Both the position numbers and the translations under genes were made by a program. The notes under the pieces were generated by a model that made no database searches, was not told where the DNA came from, and worked only from the letters and a program-made list of their open reading frames with translations. Source: Planctomycetes bacterium B3_Pla (lineage in GTDB: Bacteria > Planctomycetota > Phycisphaerae > Sedimentisphaerales > Anaerobacaceae). Taken from it: 64,000 bases of DNA. Position 1 is the stretch's first letter. Each line of letters begins with the position of its first letter. The stretch spans positions 53,949 through 117,948 of the forward strand of contig NJBM01000017.1 in the NCBI GenBank assembly GCA_005223045.1. Reading direction: 5' to 3'. Positions 43,517-53,605 of the stretch are shown here, piece by piece.

Positions 43517-46306
43517 ATGGCAGCCAAGACAAGCAGTGCAGTGGCATTCGGTCTGATTATCTGCACTATGCTCATGTCCACAGCTCAAGGGACGACTCTC
43601 GAATTCTACGTCAGCGCCACCGGCAGCGATACAAATCCCGGCACTAAGGCCCAGCCTTTTGCGACAATCACCCGCGCCCGGGACGAAATCCGCAAGGCCA
43701 GATCAGAGCAAACACCCGCCCGCGGCGCGACCGTTTGGATCCGGCAAGGCTCATATAATCTTGCCGAGCCGCTCATCTTTGAGCCTCAGGACTCCGGCTC
43801 GCCCGGTGCCGTCATCACCTACGCCGCCTATCAGTCAGAGCAAGTGACTCTCAAAGGCAGCCTGCCGCTCAAAGCTGAATGGAAACTGTACGCGGGCGGA
43901 ATATTTTTCTGCTCGTTAGCCTCCACTCCGCTTGAAGGCAAGCAAACCACCCAGCTATTCTGTAACGGCAGGCGAATGGTTCGCGCCCGGTACCCCAACT
44001 GGGATTTTGAGAATCCCCTCCGAAACGGCACCGGCTACTTCTTATGTGAGGACGGCGACCTGACGCATATCTCTTGGCGCCCCGGCCAGCTTGACGACAG
44101 GAAAGACAAATGGCGCAACCCACGGACCGGTATAGTCCACTGTTTCCACAGCAGGAATTGGGGTAACATGCAGTATCGCATCAAGGGCGTTGACTTCGGC
44201 AAACGCAGCATAATCTTTGGCGAAGGCGGCTGGCAATGCCAAAGACGCATCGGCCCCGGCAAAGGACGCGGAAGCTCCTCACCGTATTATATCGAAAACA
44301 TATTCGAGGAACTCGACGCACCGCACGAGTGGTTCCTTGACACCGATAAGAACCTTCTCTATTTCTACCTGCCAGCAGGCGTTGACATCAACAAAGCCCG
44401 AATAGAGCTTGCCACACTCTCACGATTGATCGAATTCCGTGGCTCACCTGAGAATCCCGTCCATCACATCAACATCCGTGGCCTGCACCTGAGACAATCC
44501 CAAACCACGTTTATGGATGAATACGAAGACCTCGGCCGGGGTGACTGGGCTATCCACCGGGGAGGCGCTGTTTATTTCCTCGGCGCTGAAAACTGTCGGA
44601 TTGATGACTGCCGGATCGAGCAGGTCGGCGGCAACGGCATATTTCTTGACGGCTACAATCGCAATGTGGATGTAACAGGTTGTCTGATAGAAGATGTCGG
44701 AGAAAGTGCCGTTTGCTTCGTTGGCTCAGCCAAGGCCGTCCGCCACTTCATGACATGGTCCAACCAGGGCCGGGACGGCGAGACCGTTACCGACCTGACG
44801 CCGGGCCCCAGATCGCCCGATTATTCGGCCGAATGCTCCGTGAGTAACAGCATTCTGCGGAACGTCGGGATTTACGGAAAACAAACGTCGGCCGTCATCG
44901 TCTCAAAAGCAATGGATATCACCATCTCCCACTGCACCATCTACGGCATTCCCCGTGCAGGCGTCACTTTCAACGACGGCACATGGGGAGGCCACGTACT
45001 CGAATACTGCGATATCCGGGACACCGTTATGGAAACCGGCGAGCATGGCCCGTTCAACGGCTGGGGCCGGGACCGCTTCTGGTCGGGTCTCAAGAAGGAC
45101 CTCGTCTTCCTCGACGCCGTCAAGACCGTCCACATCCGCAACAACCGCATCTCCAATCTGCGCCCTGCAATAAGCGCGGGCAACTGGACCATCGATCTCG
45201 ACGATGGCTGCTCGAATTACCACATCTACAACAATCTCAGTCTCGGCTCCACGCTGAAATTGCGCGACGGCTATTACCGTAAAGTTTACAACAACATCCA
45301 CGTCAGCGCCGTCCCGCTCGGGTGGCACTGCTGGCCCGACGAATCCGAAGACGTATTCGAGAGGAACATTACCGTCATCGCCGGCGCAGCCGAGGGAAAA
45401 TCCGCACCGACTACGGTGATGATTCGCGCCGCCGGTTCCATGGCTTCCCACCCCTGGGGCAAGCGCCACGGCAACAACCTCTGGTGGAACCTAAACACGG
45501 GCGAATTCACAGCCCAGGCAAAGGCAAAGGACGCCGTCGAAAGCTGGGAGCAATGGCGGCAGCTCGGATACGGCGACGGCTCGCTTTTCACCGATCCGGA
45601 ATTTATCGACCCGGCAAACGGCGATTATCGCGTCGAGCCGGATTCACCCGCGTTGAAATTAGGTTTTGAAAACTTCCCGATGGCTCGCTTCGGCCACGAA
45701 ATGACCCGAATCGAACCTTTCGGCGGCGAATTCGAAGAGATGACAGCCGTGAAGCTGCGCCCCGACGCAAGAGGAGGCCGGGTCCGCTACACGCTTGATG
45801 GCTCGGCACCCACTAATGAATCTCCGCTTTACGAATCGCCACTAACACTATCCGAGACAACCATCATCTGCGCGCAGACGTTCGAAGACGGCGCACCGAT
45901 CGGCTTCGCCGCTAGGGCCGTCTTCACAAGAGTCACCAAAGCATGGCGGCCATCGTGGTACAAATGTCTCGTAGCAGGACGCTGGCTTGGCCCTGAGACC
46001 CAAGAGGTCGCCGTTAAGGGCAGAGCCACCGCCATGGAATGGCGGGGAGCCTCGCTGACTGATATCGTCGGCGGTGATATGATCGACGCCCTCGGCGGCC
46101 ACGAACACGGCGTAGTGGTAAGCCAACTCGATCCTGACTCGGTTCTATACAAAAAAGGATTGCGGCAAAACGACATCATTGTCGGCATCAATGGCAGCAA
46201 GGCCGACAACGTCAAGGCCCTTCGCAGAATTACTTCGCGACTGAAGAATCGCCCCTTCACGCTTGAAATCTACCGAGGCTACAAGAAAATCGAGATTCGC
46301 CTTTGA
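43517..46306 (+). CDS. Secreted parallel beta-helix protein with chitobiase-like and PDZ C-terminal domains
   Basis: 929 residues. Signal peptide 1-25. The N-terminal block EFYVSATGSDTNPGTKAQPFATITRARDEIRK with TVWIRQGSYNLAEPLIF is the usual entry of right-handed beta-helix polysaccharide enzymes (GH141- and PL6-like); helix coils run to about 690 (CRIDDCRIEQVGGNGIFLDG, ISHCTIYGIPRAGVTFND). Next a beta-hexosaminidase C-terminal-like domain of about 70 residues (GGRVRYTLDGSAPTNESPLYESPL) and finally a PDZ domain in the last 95 residues (HGVVVSQLDPDSVLYKKGLRQNDIIVGINGS). AAGGA precedes ATG 43517; the frame extends to 43430 without a better start. Substrate unknown. The PDZ tail on such an enzyme is unusual, and it follows two pseudopilin genes. 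Confidence 0.8.
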   Translation: MAAKTSSAVAFGLIICTMLMSTAQGTTLEFYVSATGSDTNPGTKAQPFATITRARDEIRKARSEQTPARGATVWIRQGSYNLAEPLIFEPQDSGSPGAVITYAAYQSEQVTLKGSLPLKAEWKLYAGGIFFCSLASTPLEGKQTTQLFCNGRRMVRARYPNWDFENPLRNGTGYFLCEDGDLTHISWRPGQLDDRKDKWRNPRTGIVHCFHSRNWGNMQYRIKGVDFGKRSIIFGEGGWQCQRRIGPGKGRGSSSPYYIENIFEELDAPHEWFLDTDKNLLYFYLPAGVDINKARIELATLSRLIEFRGSPENPVHHINIRGLHLRQSQTTFMDEYEDLGRGDWAIHRGGAVYFLGAENCRIDDCRIEQVGGNGIFLDGYNRNVDVTGCLIEDVGESAVCFVGSAKAVRHFMTWSNQGRDGETVTDLTPGPRSPDYSAECSVSNSILRNVGIYGKQTSAVIVSKAMDITISHCTIYGIPRAGVTFNDGTWGGHVLEYCDIRDTVMETGEHGPFNGWGRDRFWSGLKKDLVFLDAVKTVHIRNNRISNLRPAISAGNWTIDLDDGCSNYHIYNNLSLGSTLKLRDGYYRKVYNNIHVSAVPLGWHCWPDESEDVFERNITVIAGAAEGKSAPTTVMIRAAGSMASHPWGKRHGNNLWWNLNTGEFTAQAKAKDAVESWEQWRQLGYGDGSLFTDPEFIDPANGDYRVEPDSPALKLGFENFPMARFGHEMTRIEPFGGEFEEMTAVKLRPDARGGRVRYTLDGSAPTNESPLYESPLTLSETTIICAQTFEDGAPIGFAARAVFTRVTKAWRPSWYKCLVAGRWLGPETQEVAVKGRATAMEWRGASLTDIVGGDMIDALGGHEHGVVVSQLDPDSVLYKKGLRQNDIIVGINGSKADNVKALRRITSRLKNRPFTLEIYRGYKKIEIRL

Positions 46307-46329
46307 TCCGATGGGCACAAAACCGACGA

Positions 46330-46525
46330 CAGATCTGTAGGGACAGACCTGAGTGCCTGCCCTTTTGCTCCGGATTAGGGCAACCACGCAGAGCCCGCCT
46401 TGAGCGAAGCCGAACGGGGTTGCCCCTACGTTTCTTGTCATGCTGAGCGAAGCGAAGCATCTGGGATTAGGATGAGAAAAGAGATTCTTCACTGCGCTAC
46501 GCTCCGTTCAGAATGACAATCAATT
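46330..46525. repeat. Two dispersed repeats: GTAGGG...CCCCTAC and GTCATGCTGAGCGAAGCG elements
   Basis: The first part (46337-46430) starts GTAGGGACAGACCTGAGTG and ends GGGGTTGCCCCTACG, with an inner inverted pair AGGGCAACC/GGGTTGCCC. The second part (46437-46522) has TGTCATGCTGAGCGAAGCG on one side and CGCTCCGTTCAGAATGACA on the other, a long imperfect inverted repeat of a kind seen in many environmental genomes. No gene is found between 46307 and 46584. Confidence 0.7.
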
Positions 46526-46584
46526 CATTTTGTTATTGACTCTACGGTATTTCACTCACGGAAATTCTGATAGAATCGGCGGAA

Positions 46585-47421
46585 ATGATAAAAATTCGGC
46601 GAATGACAATTGACGATCTCGGGCTGGGGTTGAGTTTGACGCAACAGGCGGGATGGAACCAGACCGAAGCGGATTGGCGGCGTTTCATTGAGCTGGAACC
46701 CGAAGGCTGTTTTGTGGGCGAGCTGAACGGTCGCTCCGTGGGGACTACTACAACCTGTGTCTTTCGCAAAACAGCATGGATCGCAATGGTTTTGGTTGAG
46801 GTGAACGCCCGAGGCAATGGGGTGGGCACGACACTTCTGAAGCATTCCATTGAGCATCTCAAATCGCGTCAGGTAGGAACGATTCGTCTTGACGCTACTT
46901 CGCTGGGCCGGCCCATCTATGAGAAACTGGGATTTGTACCGGACTATGAGCTGGCCCGTTTCGAAGGCGTAGCCCCCCGAGGCAAAAAGAGTTCCGCCGT
47001 AGTTGAGGCCGGGCCGGGGATGTTTGCTGACCTGATTGAATTTGACAGGCGAATGACCGGCAGAGAACGTGTGAAAATGCTCGGCAGACTGTTCGAGGAA
47101 TTCACTGAGAACATACGCATCGTAAGGCGGGCCGGCGAGATAGAAGGATTCGTCACGATGCGCCCGGGGGCCAATGCCGTTCAAATTGGTCCGTGTACGG
47201 CGACGCCTGACGCCGGTTCGGTGCTGCTCTGCGATGCATTCAACCGCTGCGCAGGAGAAACCGTATTCGTTGACATTCCGCTCGACAATACCGAGGCCGT
47301 GAAAGTTGCCGAGTCAAACGGACTGACCATTCAGCGCTCGTTTACACGAATGTCCTGGGGCCTCAAAGCCATCGACAATGCCGAAGCTTCATGGGCCAGC
47401 TCAGGCGCTGAAAAAGGATGA
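46585..47421 (+). CDS. Two-domain GNAT N-acetyltransferase
   Basis: 278 residues. An N-terminal GNAT domain (1-130) shows the acetyl-CoA loop VNARGNGVGTTLL and the end strand IYEKLGFVPDYELARF. A second GNAT-like domain of the Acetyltransf_18 kind covers about 150-270 (GEIEGFVTMRPGANAVQIGP, VFVDIPLDNTEAVKVAESNGLTIQRSFTRM). Such enzymes acetylate small amines; the substrate is unknown. GGCGG lies close before the ATG. The gene stands alone between dispersed repeats and the convergent oxidoreductase gene 12 bases downstream. Confidence 0.85.
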   Translation: MIKIRRMTIDDLGLGLSLTQQAGWNQTEADWRRFIELEPEGCFVGELNGRSVGTTTTCVFRKTAWIAMVLVEVNARGNGVGTTLLKHSIEHLKSRQVGTIRLDATSLGRPIYEKLGFVPDYELARFEGVAPRGKKSSAVVEAGPGMFADLIEFDRRMTGRERVKMLGRLFEEFTENIRIVRRAGEIEGFVTMRPGANAVQIGPCTATPDAGSVLLCDAFNRCAGETVFVDIPLDNTEAVKVAESNGLTIQRSFTRMSWGLKAIDNAEASWASSGAEKG

Positions 47422-47433
47422 CGGACGCCAACA

Positions 47434-48870
<1,437 letters not shown>

Positions 48871-48882
48871 GGTTATTCTCCT

Positions 48883-50313
48883 CTATATAAGTGAAACGAG
48901 ATAGTAGATTATGCTGGCTAACGTAGCACCGATGGAAACAAGCATGGCGATGTTCCAAACGAGGGCTTTCGCGCCGGTCGGTTTGTGCTCGCCGAGATAC
49001 TTCTTACTGTTGTTGAGAATGAAGAAGGCAATAAAGGCAATAGGGAGCATCAGCCCGCAAATCGCCGAGGCGGGGATAGCGATCCAGGATCCGAGGTATT
49101 TCCAGAGCACTACGCCGGCGACTCCGGGTGCGGGGATCAGACAGGCCAGCCGGTAGCGCCATCCGCCAGGCTCGACGCCGAACATTTCGCAGGCGGCAAA
49201 GCCGCAGATGAGCATGTGCATGGTGATCGAGCTAAGCGCCATCCCGAGTATGCCGAAGCCAAAAACGATTCGTGAGGAAAACATGCTCAGACCCACGGAC
49301 TGAAGCATCTCGGCGGCTTTCATTGGTGAGAGTCTCGTAGAGCCCGAAGCAAATTCGACAGGGTCATAAATTGTGCAGCCGGTCGCAATGACCATCAGTG
49401 ACGTCGCGATGCAGAACGGCAGCAACATGCCTGTGAGCAGATCGAATCTCGATAGGCCTCGATGCTCCTTGCCCCAGCCGCGCGCCAGCAACGTATAGGG
49501 AAAAAGAAACGTTGCGTTTATCCCGGTGGCGGCGCTGAATGCAGCCATCACGATAGAGACTCCGCGACGATCCGTCGGAACATGAAGCGGCAAAAAGCCC
49601 TTGAACAGACCGGCCCAATCCATACCGCCTCGCCTCGTTGCCTTGTAGATCACGATAAGGAAAGCCAGAATGATCATCCATATAAGGGCTTTGAGGGTAC
49701 GCTCGTAAATCCTTATGCCTCTGTGCCCGCTGCTGTAGCACCAGACGACGGTGGTTGAGATTGCCAGCACGCCAAGGCCGATTGCTACCAATACCAGGGT
49801 CTGCATGGCAGGTGACGATGGCTCCCACCCCGTGGCGGCCTTTATCATATCGTCGGTCATGCCGGCAGCCAGCGCATACTGAGGCAAGTGCCAGATTATG
49901 GTTGCGACCAGCGCCCCGATTGCCCAGCCCCAGGCGACGGCGGGATGGATGAAACGCTTCATCGCATCGAACGGACGGATACCGGTAGATAGTGTTTGAT
50001 ATGACATCGCTGCGAACATGACGATTCCAAGCGCCATCGCCAGAGGCTGGACCCAGAGCAGTTTGTACTGAAGATATGCGCCGGCATAAAGCGAAGCCAT
50101 GGCGCTTCCACTGCCGAGTACCAGGGCGCTTTGAAGCCAGCCCGGGCCGGACTTGGCGCCATAGACTCGCCATCTGCGCAGAAGGCCTTTGCCCTCCAGC
50201 CCCGCAAGATCGGCTTTTTCCTTTGCCAGGACCTCAGGGGCCGATGCCGTGAACATCGGCAGCCCTTTCGCTAAATCGTTTCTATCTGAAGCCGCGTCTT
50301 GTTGGTCCTTCAT
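48883..50313 (-). CDS. Nramp-family transporter lacking the DPGN and MPH metal motifs
   Basis: 476 residues with about eleven membrane helices of the LeuT-type Nramp fold. The entry KSGPGWLQSALVLGSGSAMASLYAG aligns with the Nramp helix-1 motif GPGF...DPGN, but the metal-binding Asp and Asn are replaced (G67-S68-G69-S70). In helix 6 the MPH motif is replaced by FLFPYTLL in TGINATFLFPYTLL. So divalent-metal transport by the known site is unlikely. A long cytoplasmic N-terminus (1-50) precedes the first helix. AAGGA stands before the ATG. It is the first gene of an operon with a Tat-exported Gfo/Idh oxidoreductase, which may point to an organic or sugar-acid substrate; that is inference. Confidence 0.8.
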   Translation of the reverse strand: MKDQQDAASDRNDLAKGLPMFTASAPEVLAKEKADLAGLEGKGLLRRWRVYGAKSGPGWLQSALVLGSGSAMASLYAGAYLQYKLLWVQPLAMALGIVMFAAMSYQTLSTGIRPFDAMKRFIHPAVAWGWAIGALVATIIWHLPQYALAAGMTDDMIKAATGWEPSSPAMQTLVLVAIGLGVLAISTTVVWCYSSGHRGIRIYERTLKALIWMIILAFLIVIYKATRRGGMDWAGLFKGFLPLHVPTDRRGVSIVMAAFSAATGINATFLFPYTLLARGWGKEHRGLSRFDLLTGMLLPFCIATSLMVIATGCTIYDPVEFASGSTRLSPMKAAEMLQSVGLSMFSSRIVFGFGILGMALSSITMHMLICGFAACEMFGVEPGGWRYRLACLIPAPGVAGVVLWKYLGSWIAIPASAICGLMLPIAFIAFFILNNSKKYLGEHKPTGAKALVWNIAMLVSIGATLASIIYYLVSLI

Positions 50314-50437
50314 TAATATGTCCTTTTGTCGTTAGCGTATAGTTCTTGTCGCGTAACATAACTATCCTTAGCCTCCTTGCATTCTAACGGCGATGCAGGG
50401 ATGCTGGCAAGGATGCAAAATATTCAGCACGCGTCTG

Positions 50438-53400
50438 TCAATTTGCGCCTTTGAGGAAGAACTCGAAAAAGAGGTAAATCTGCTCGTTAGATTCAGCAGT
50501 CGGCGCGTGACCTTTGCGATTGGCCATAGCAACTCTGTTCTCATATCCCAGGAGGTTGTTGACGGCAATAGTGTGATTGAGGGTTTTCCATCGCTCCGAA
50601 GTATCCTCAGAGCCGCCGGAGACAAAGAACGGCCTCGGGGCCATCAGTGCATGTAATTCGTGCAGGTCATGGCCTTCCAGCAACAATTTCTTATAAGCTC
50701 CGGTTCGAGGATTGGTTGCATTCGGTATGCCCCGCCGGCGCTGCCTGTCGGATTCATATCCAAGATACCACGGCTCCCAGTAGTTGACATTGGCCCGGCT
50801 CTCGTCGAAAACGATGCCGGGGTCCGACCAGGCGGTGCAGGCGAACTTCTCGTAGAGACAGGATGCGAACATCGCCCATTTGCCGCCGTAAGAATGGCCC
50901 ATGACACCGATTCGCTCGGGATCTACCTGCTTCAAGTCGGCCAGCGCAGTGTGGCAGTTAGCCGCCACGTACGCCAATGCAGAAAGAGGCTGGAATTGAG
51001 TTTGGCACAACGGTTTATACGGAGCTTGCAGACTACAGAAGTCCGGCGTACCAATCGACAGTGTAACGAAACCTCGTTTGACCAACTGCAAAGCAAAATC
51101 CCGGAGTTCTTTGCCCAGCCCGGCGCCGGTTTCAGCATCATAGTAAACCACTAGCACGGCTGGAAACGGGCCTTTGCCGTCTGGAACGAGCAGGTAGCCG
51201 CCGACTGTCTGCCGATCCGGAGCAATCTCGACGGAAACTCGGTGCTGCGTGAAATTTTCCCGGCGTTCTTCCGTCAGGTACTCGATCCGAGGCTTGTCAA
51301 TCAATGGGGGCCAGGACCCCATGATTGCCTCCCAGCTTGCGATTATCTCTCGTCTGCGCCGAGACCAATTCGCCGGTGTCTTGACGGCGGTCCCATCGTT
51401 GAACACCAATGGAGACCTGTAATCTCCAAAATCATCGGCGAACTCCGGAGGCGGTTCGAAAAGGGAAGAAATCTTCTCAGGAATCTGCGCGGTGTCTGAA
51501 GTGCCATCGGCTGCCGGAGTCGTCCGACTCCGTAGGGTGGACTTTAGCCCACCTATCAACGGCGGTGTGGCAAGCTCCACCCTACCGCCTCCGTTCTCCG
51601 AGATGTGGCCGCCGACTTCAGCCGTAAGGAAAGTGATACTTGTCTCGCCGATATTTACGGTTATCTGACCGTCGTCGATGTCTGCTTGTGCCCTGTTTGC
51701 GATACCTGTCTCGGCGTCGGTTGCGGTCAACACGTGCAGAAAGTAATCCACGTTACTTTGCCGAGAGGGTGACACTTCAATACGACATTCCGGCGCAGGT
51801 CCGGTGTTTCGCTTGGGGCTATAGGTTTTGCCGCCGTAACGATACAGTTGTGAACCTTCGACAAGTTTGACTTCTGCGTTTCTCGGCAGCAAAGTCTGGA
51901 TGAATAGCTGTCCTTTGCCGTTTGTGATGATTAAATCTGGCCCGGCCCTTGTCGGTGCTTTCATAGCCTGGAGCAGCCAGGTCTTCTTGAAGTTGGGCTC
52001 TTTCGATCTTACCCGGTCGAAAATGACAAATGTGCCGGGGCGCAGAAAGACAATCTGGCGTGTGAAATATACAAGCTTCTTAGGGCTATAAGCCCGCGTG
52101 CAGTCACCGGCAACATACATATAGGCGCCGCGGTCCTCGAAGGCGAGAATGTCGGCTATATCATAGAGTTCTTCTCCTTCGCGCCATGCGTCTGCATCAG
52201 TTACGGCTCCGTTGTGATGCGGCCAGGAGTGATGTTGACCTCCGTCGTTACCCGAGACGGACCCGGCACGTATTCGCGACCAGGTCTCGGATGGATCATG
52301 AACAAGTATGGTGTTGTGCGCAATTGTCCGCAGGTGATAATTGACATCGTGACTCGAACCGAATGAATCGTAATGGCCGCCGTCGCCTGCAAGCTCTTGA
52401 TGTTTGTAAATAAGAAAATGCCCTACGTCCAGGTGTTGATGTGCTGTGAACCTGTCTCCGCATTTGAAGAAAAAGTACGTGGCGTCTTGGTCCCAGGAAC
52501 TGCGCGCATAAACATAACCCGGCCCCGGGCTGATGTGTGACAGCTTGAAGCCTTTCAAATCGCTTTCTTCGACAGTTGTATCGCGCCAGAGGAAGTCTTT
52601 GTACGCATATACTCCGACACTTGAGCGAGGCGTGGTTTCGTTAAAGGCGTGAACAACCTGATGGCTTGGGTCATTGCGAAGGTAGTTGGCGAGAATGCGT
52701 CTGGCCGACAGGACCTTGTCGCGGTCGCCGCCGAAAGTACGGCCGCCGCCGTCCCCTATCGGGATGGATCGGCGCGAATTATACGTCTTGATGCCGGGGT
52801 AGGCTTCGAACATACTTGCAATTGCCCGGTTTCTAAAGAACTTCGGAGCCATCGAGTAATAGTCAATGCCTTCACAATGACGGGCCACTTCACAGAAGAA
52901 CAGCCATTCGTAGAGCCAGTAGTTTACGTAATAGCCTTCGGCCCAGCCGCCTCCGTCGCCTGCCAGTTCGAGAGCCGGTGCGGCGCGCGTGCGCCATTCC
53001 TGCTCAAGTGTGTTGAGAATCTTCCGGGCGCGTTGATTCTCATAATACGTGGCATAACAGGCCAGCCCGATTCCCCAGTGTTTGTACCCGTACCAGCCGT
53101 TGTGGAAAACGTGAGTCTCAGAGCGAACGTTGGCATCGACGGTTTTGTTGATGTATTCATGGAACCGCTCTCGTTCTCGCTCGGTCCAGTATTCGTGGCA
53201 CAAATCATAAACTAACGCGCAGCGAGCCAAGTCGTGGGCGAAAGCAGTGTGGCCCTTTCGGATTGGGCCGTTGACATATTTCATCGCCATTTGCACGGCT
53301 CGCTTGCCGAGCTGTTTGTCCCGCTCTATTGTACAGACCAGAGCCATCGAGATCATCTTGACATGGTCGTCGGCCTTTTGTTCCCGAGCTACTCTCACAA

Positions 53401-53605
53401 CGCGCTCGTAGGCTTGCTGCCGCTGGTGGGCCAACTCCTGCAGGCGCTGCCTCGAACCGAGCAGCCGGGGGTGTTCTCGTGTCACAGCATGTCGTGACGT
53501 CTCCGCCACAGACGCAGCGGTGTAAGTACACAAAGAAAGTGCGGCCCAAATGCACGCGATGCAGACACCGGCAAACGAAGACTTCACGGTTTGCTTACAG
53601 GCCAT
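50438..53605 (-). CDS. Secreted heparinase II/III-type lyase fused to an alpha/beta-hydrolase
   Basis: 1055 residues. A signal peptide at 1-36 is followed by an alpha/alpha-toroid (about 45-330; GWYGYKHWGIGLACYATYYENQ) and a heparinase II/III-like beta-sandwich (about 340-665; FKCGDRFTAHQHLDVGHFLIYKHQ, HNTILVHDP), as in polysaccharide lyases of uronic acids. From about 720 a second enzyme begins: an alpha/beta-hydrolase of the acetylxylan esterase/CE15-like sort with nucleophile S905 in GVMGHSYGGKWAMF, acid near 1000 and H1033 in KGHAPT. The linker residues 673-692 (VELATPPLIGGLKSTL) are translated from a dispersed palindromic repeat at 51531-51588. GAGGAG lies eight bases before the ATG, inside the end of the PhoD gene, with a 22-base overlap. 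The fusion would cut a glycan and remove ester groups. Confidence 0.85.
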   Translation of the reverse strand: MACKQTVKSSFAGVCIACIWAALSLCTYTAASVAETSRHAVTREHPRLLGSRQRLQELAHQRQQAYERVVRVAREQKADDHVKMISMALVCTIERDKQLGKRAVQMAMKYVNGPIRKGHTAFAHDLARCALVYDLCHEYWTERERERFHEYINKTVDANVRSETHVFHNGWYGYKHWGIGLACYATYYENQRARKILNTLEQEWRTRAAPALELAGDGGGWAEGYYVNYWLYEWLFFCEVARHCEGIDYYSMAPKFFRNRAIASMFEAYPGIKTYNSRRSIPIGDGGGRTFGGDRDKVLSARRILANYLRNDPSHQVVHAFNETTPRSSVGVYAYKDFLWRDTTVEESDLKGFKLSHISPGPGYVYARSSWDQDATYFFFKCGDRFTAHQHLDVGHFLIYKHQELAGDGGHYDSFGSSHDVNYHLRTIAHNTILVHDPSETWSRIRAGSVSGNDGGQHHSWPHHNGAVTDADAWREGEELYDIADILAFEDRGAYMYVAGDCTRAYSPKKLVYFTRQIVFLRPGTFVIFDRVRSKEPNFKKTWLLQAMKAPTRAGPDLIITNGKGQLFIQTLLPRNAEVKLVEGSQLYRYGGKTYSPKRNTGPAPECRIEVSPSRQSNVDYFLHVLTATDAETGIANRAQADIDDGQITVNIGETSITFLTAEVGGHISENGGGRVELATPPLIGGLKSTLRSRTTPAADGTSDTAQIPEKISSLFEPPPEFADDFGDYRSPLVFNDGTAVKTPANWSRRRREIIASWEAIMGSWPPLIDKPRIEYLTEERRENFTQHRVSVEIAPDRQTVGGYLLVPDGKGPFPAVLVVYYDAETGAGLGKELRDFALQLVKRGFVTLSIGTPDFCSLQAPYKPLCQTQFQPLSALAYVAANCHTALADLKQVDPERIGVMGHSYGGKWAMFASCLYEKFACTAWSDPGIVFDESRANVNYWEPWYLGYESDRQRRRGIPNATNPRTGAYKKLLLEGHDLHELHALMAPRPFFVSGGSEDTSERWKTLNHTIAVNNLLGYENRVAMANRKGHAPTAESNEQIYLFFEFFLKGAN
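51531..51588. repeat. Palindromic GTAGGGTGG repeat at the lyase-esterase junction
   Basis: Third copy of the element: GTAGGGTGGACTTTAGCCC on the left, about ten bases, then GGTGTGGCAAGCTCCACCC and TAC on the right. It is partly decayed (GGTGGAC/CCACC hairpin with one changed base). It is read through in frame and sits just between the two enzymatic halves. Confidence 0.85.
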
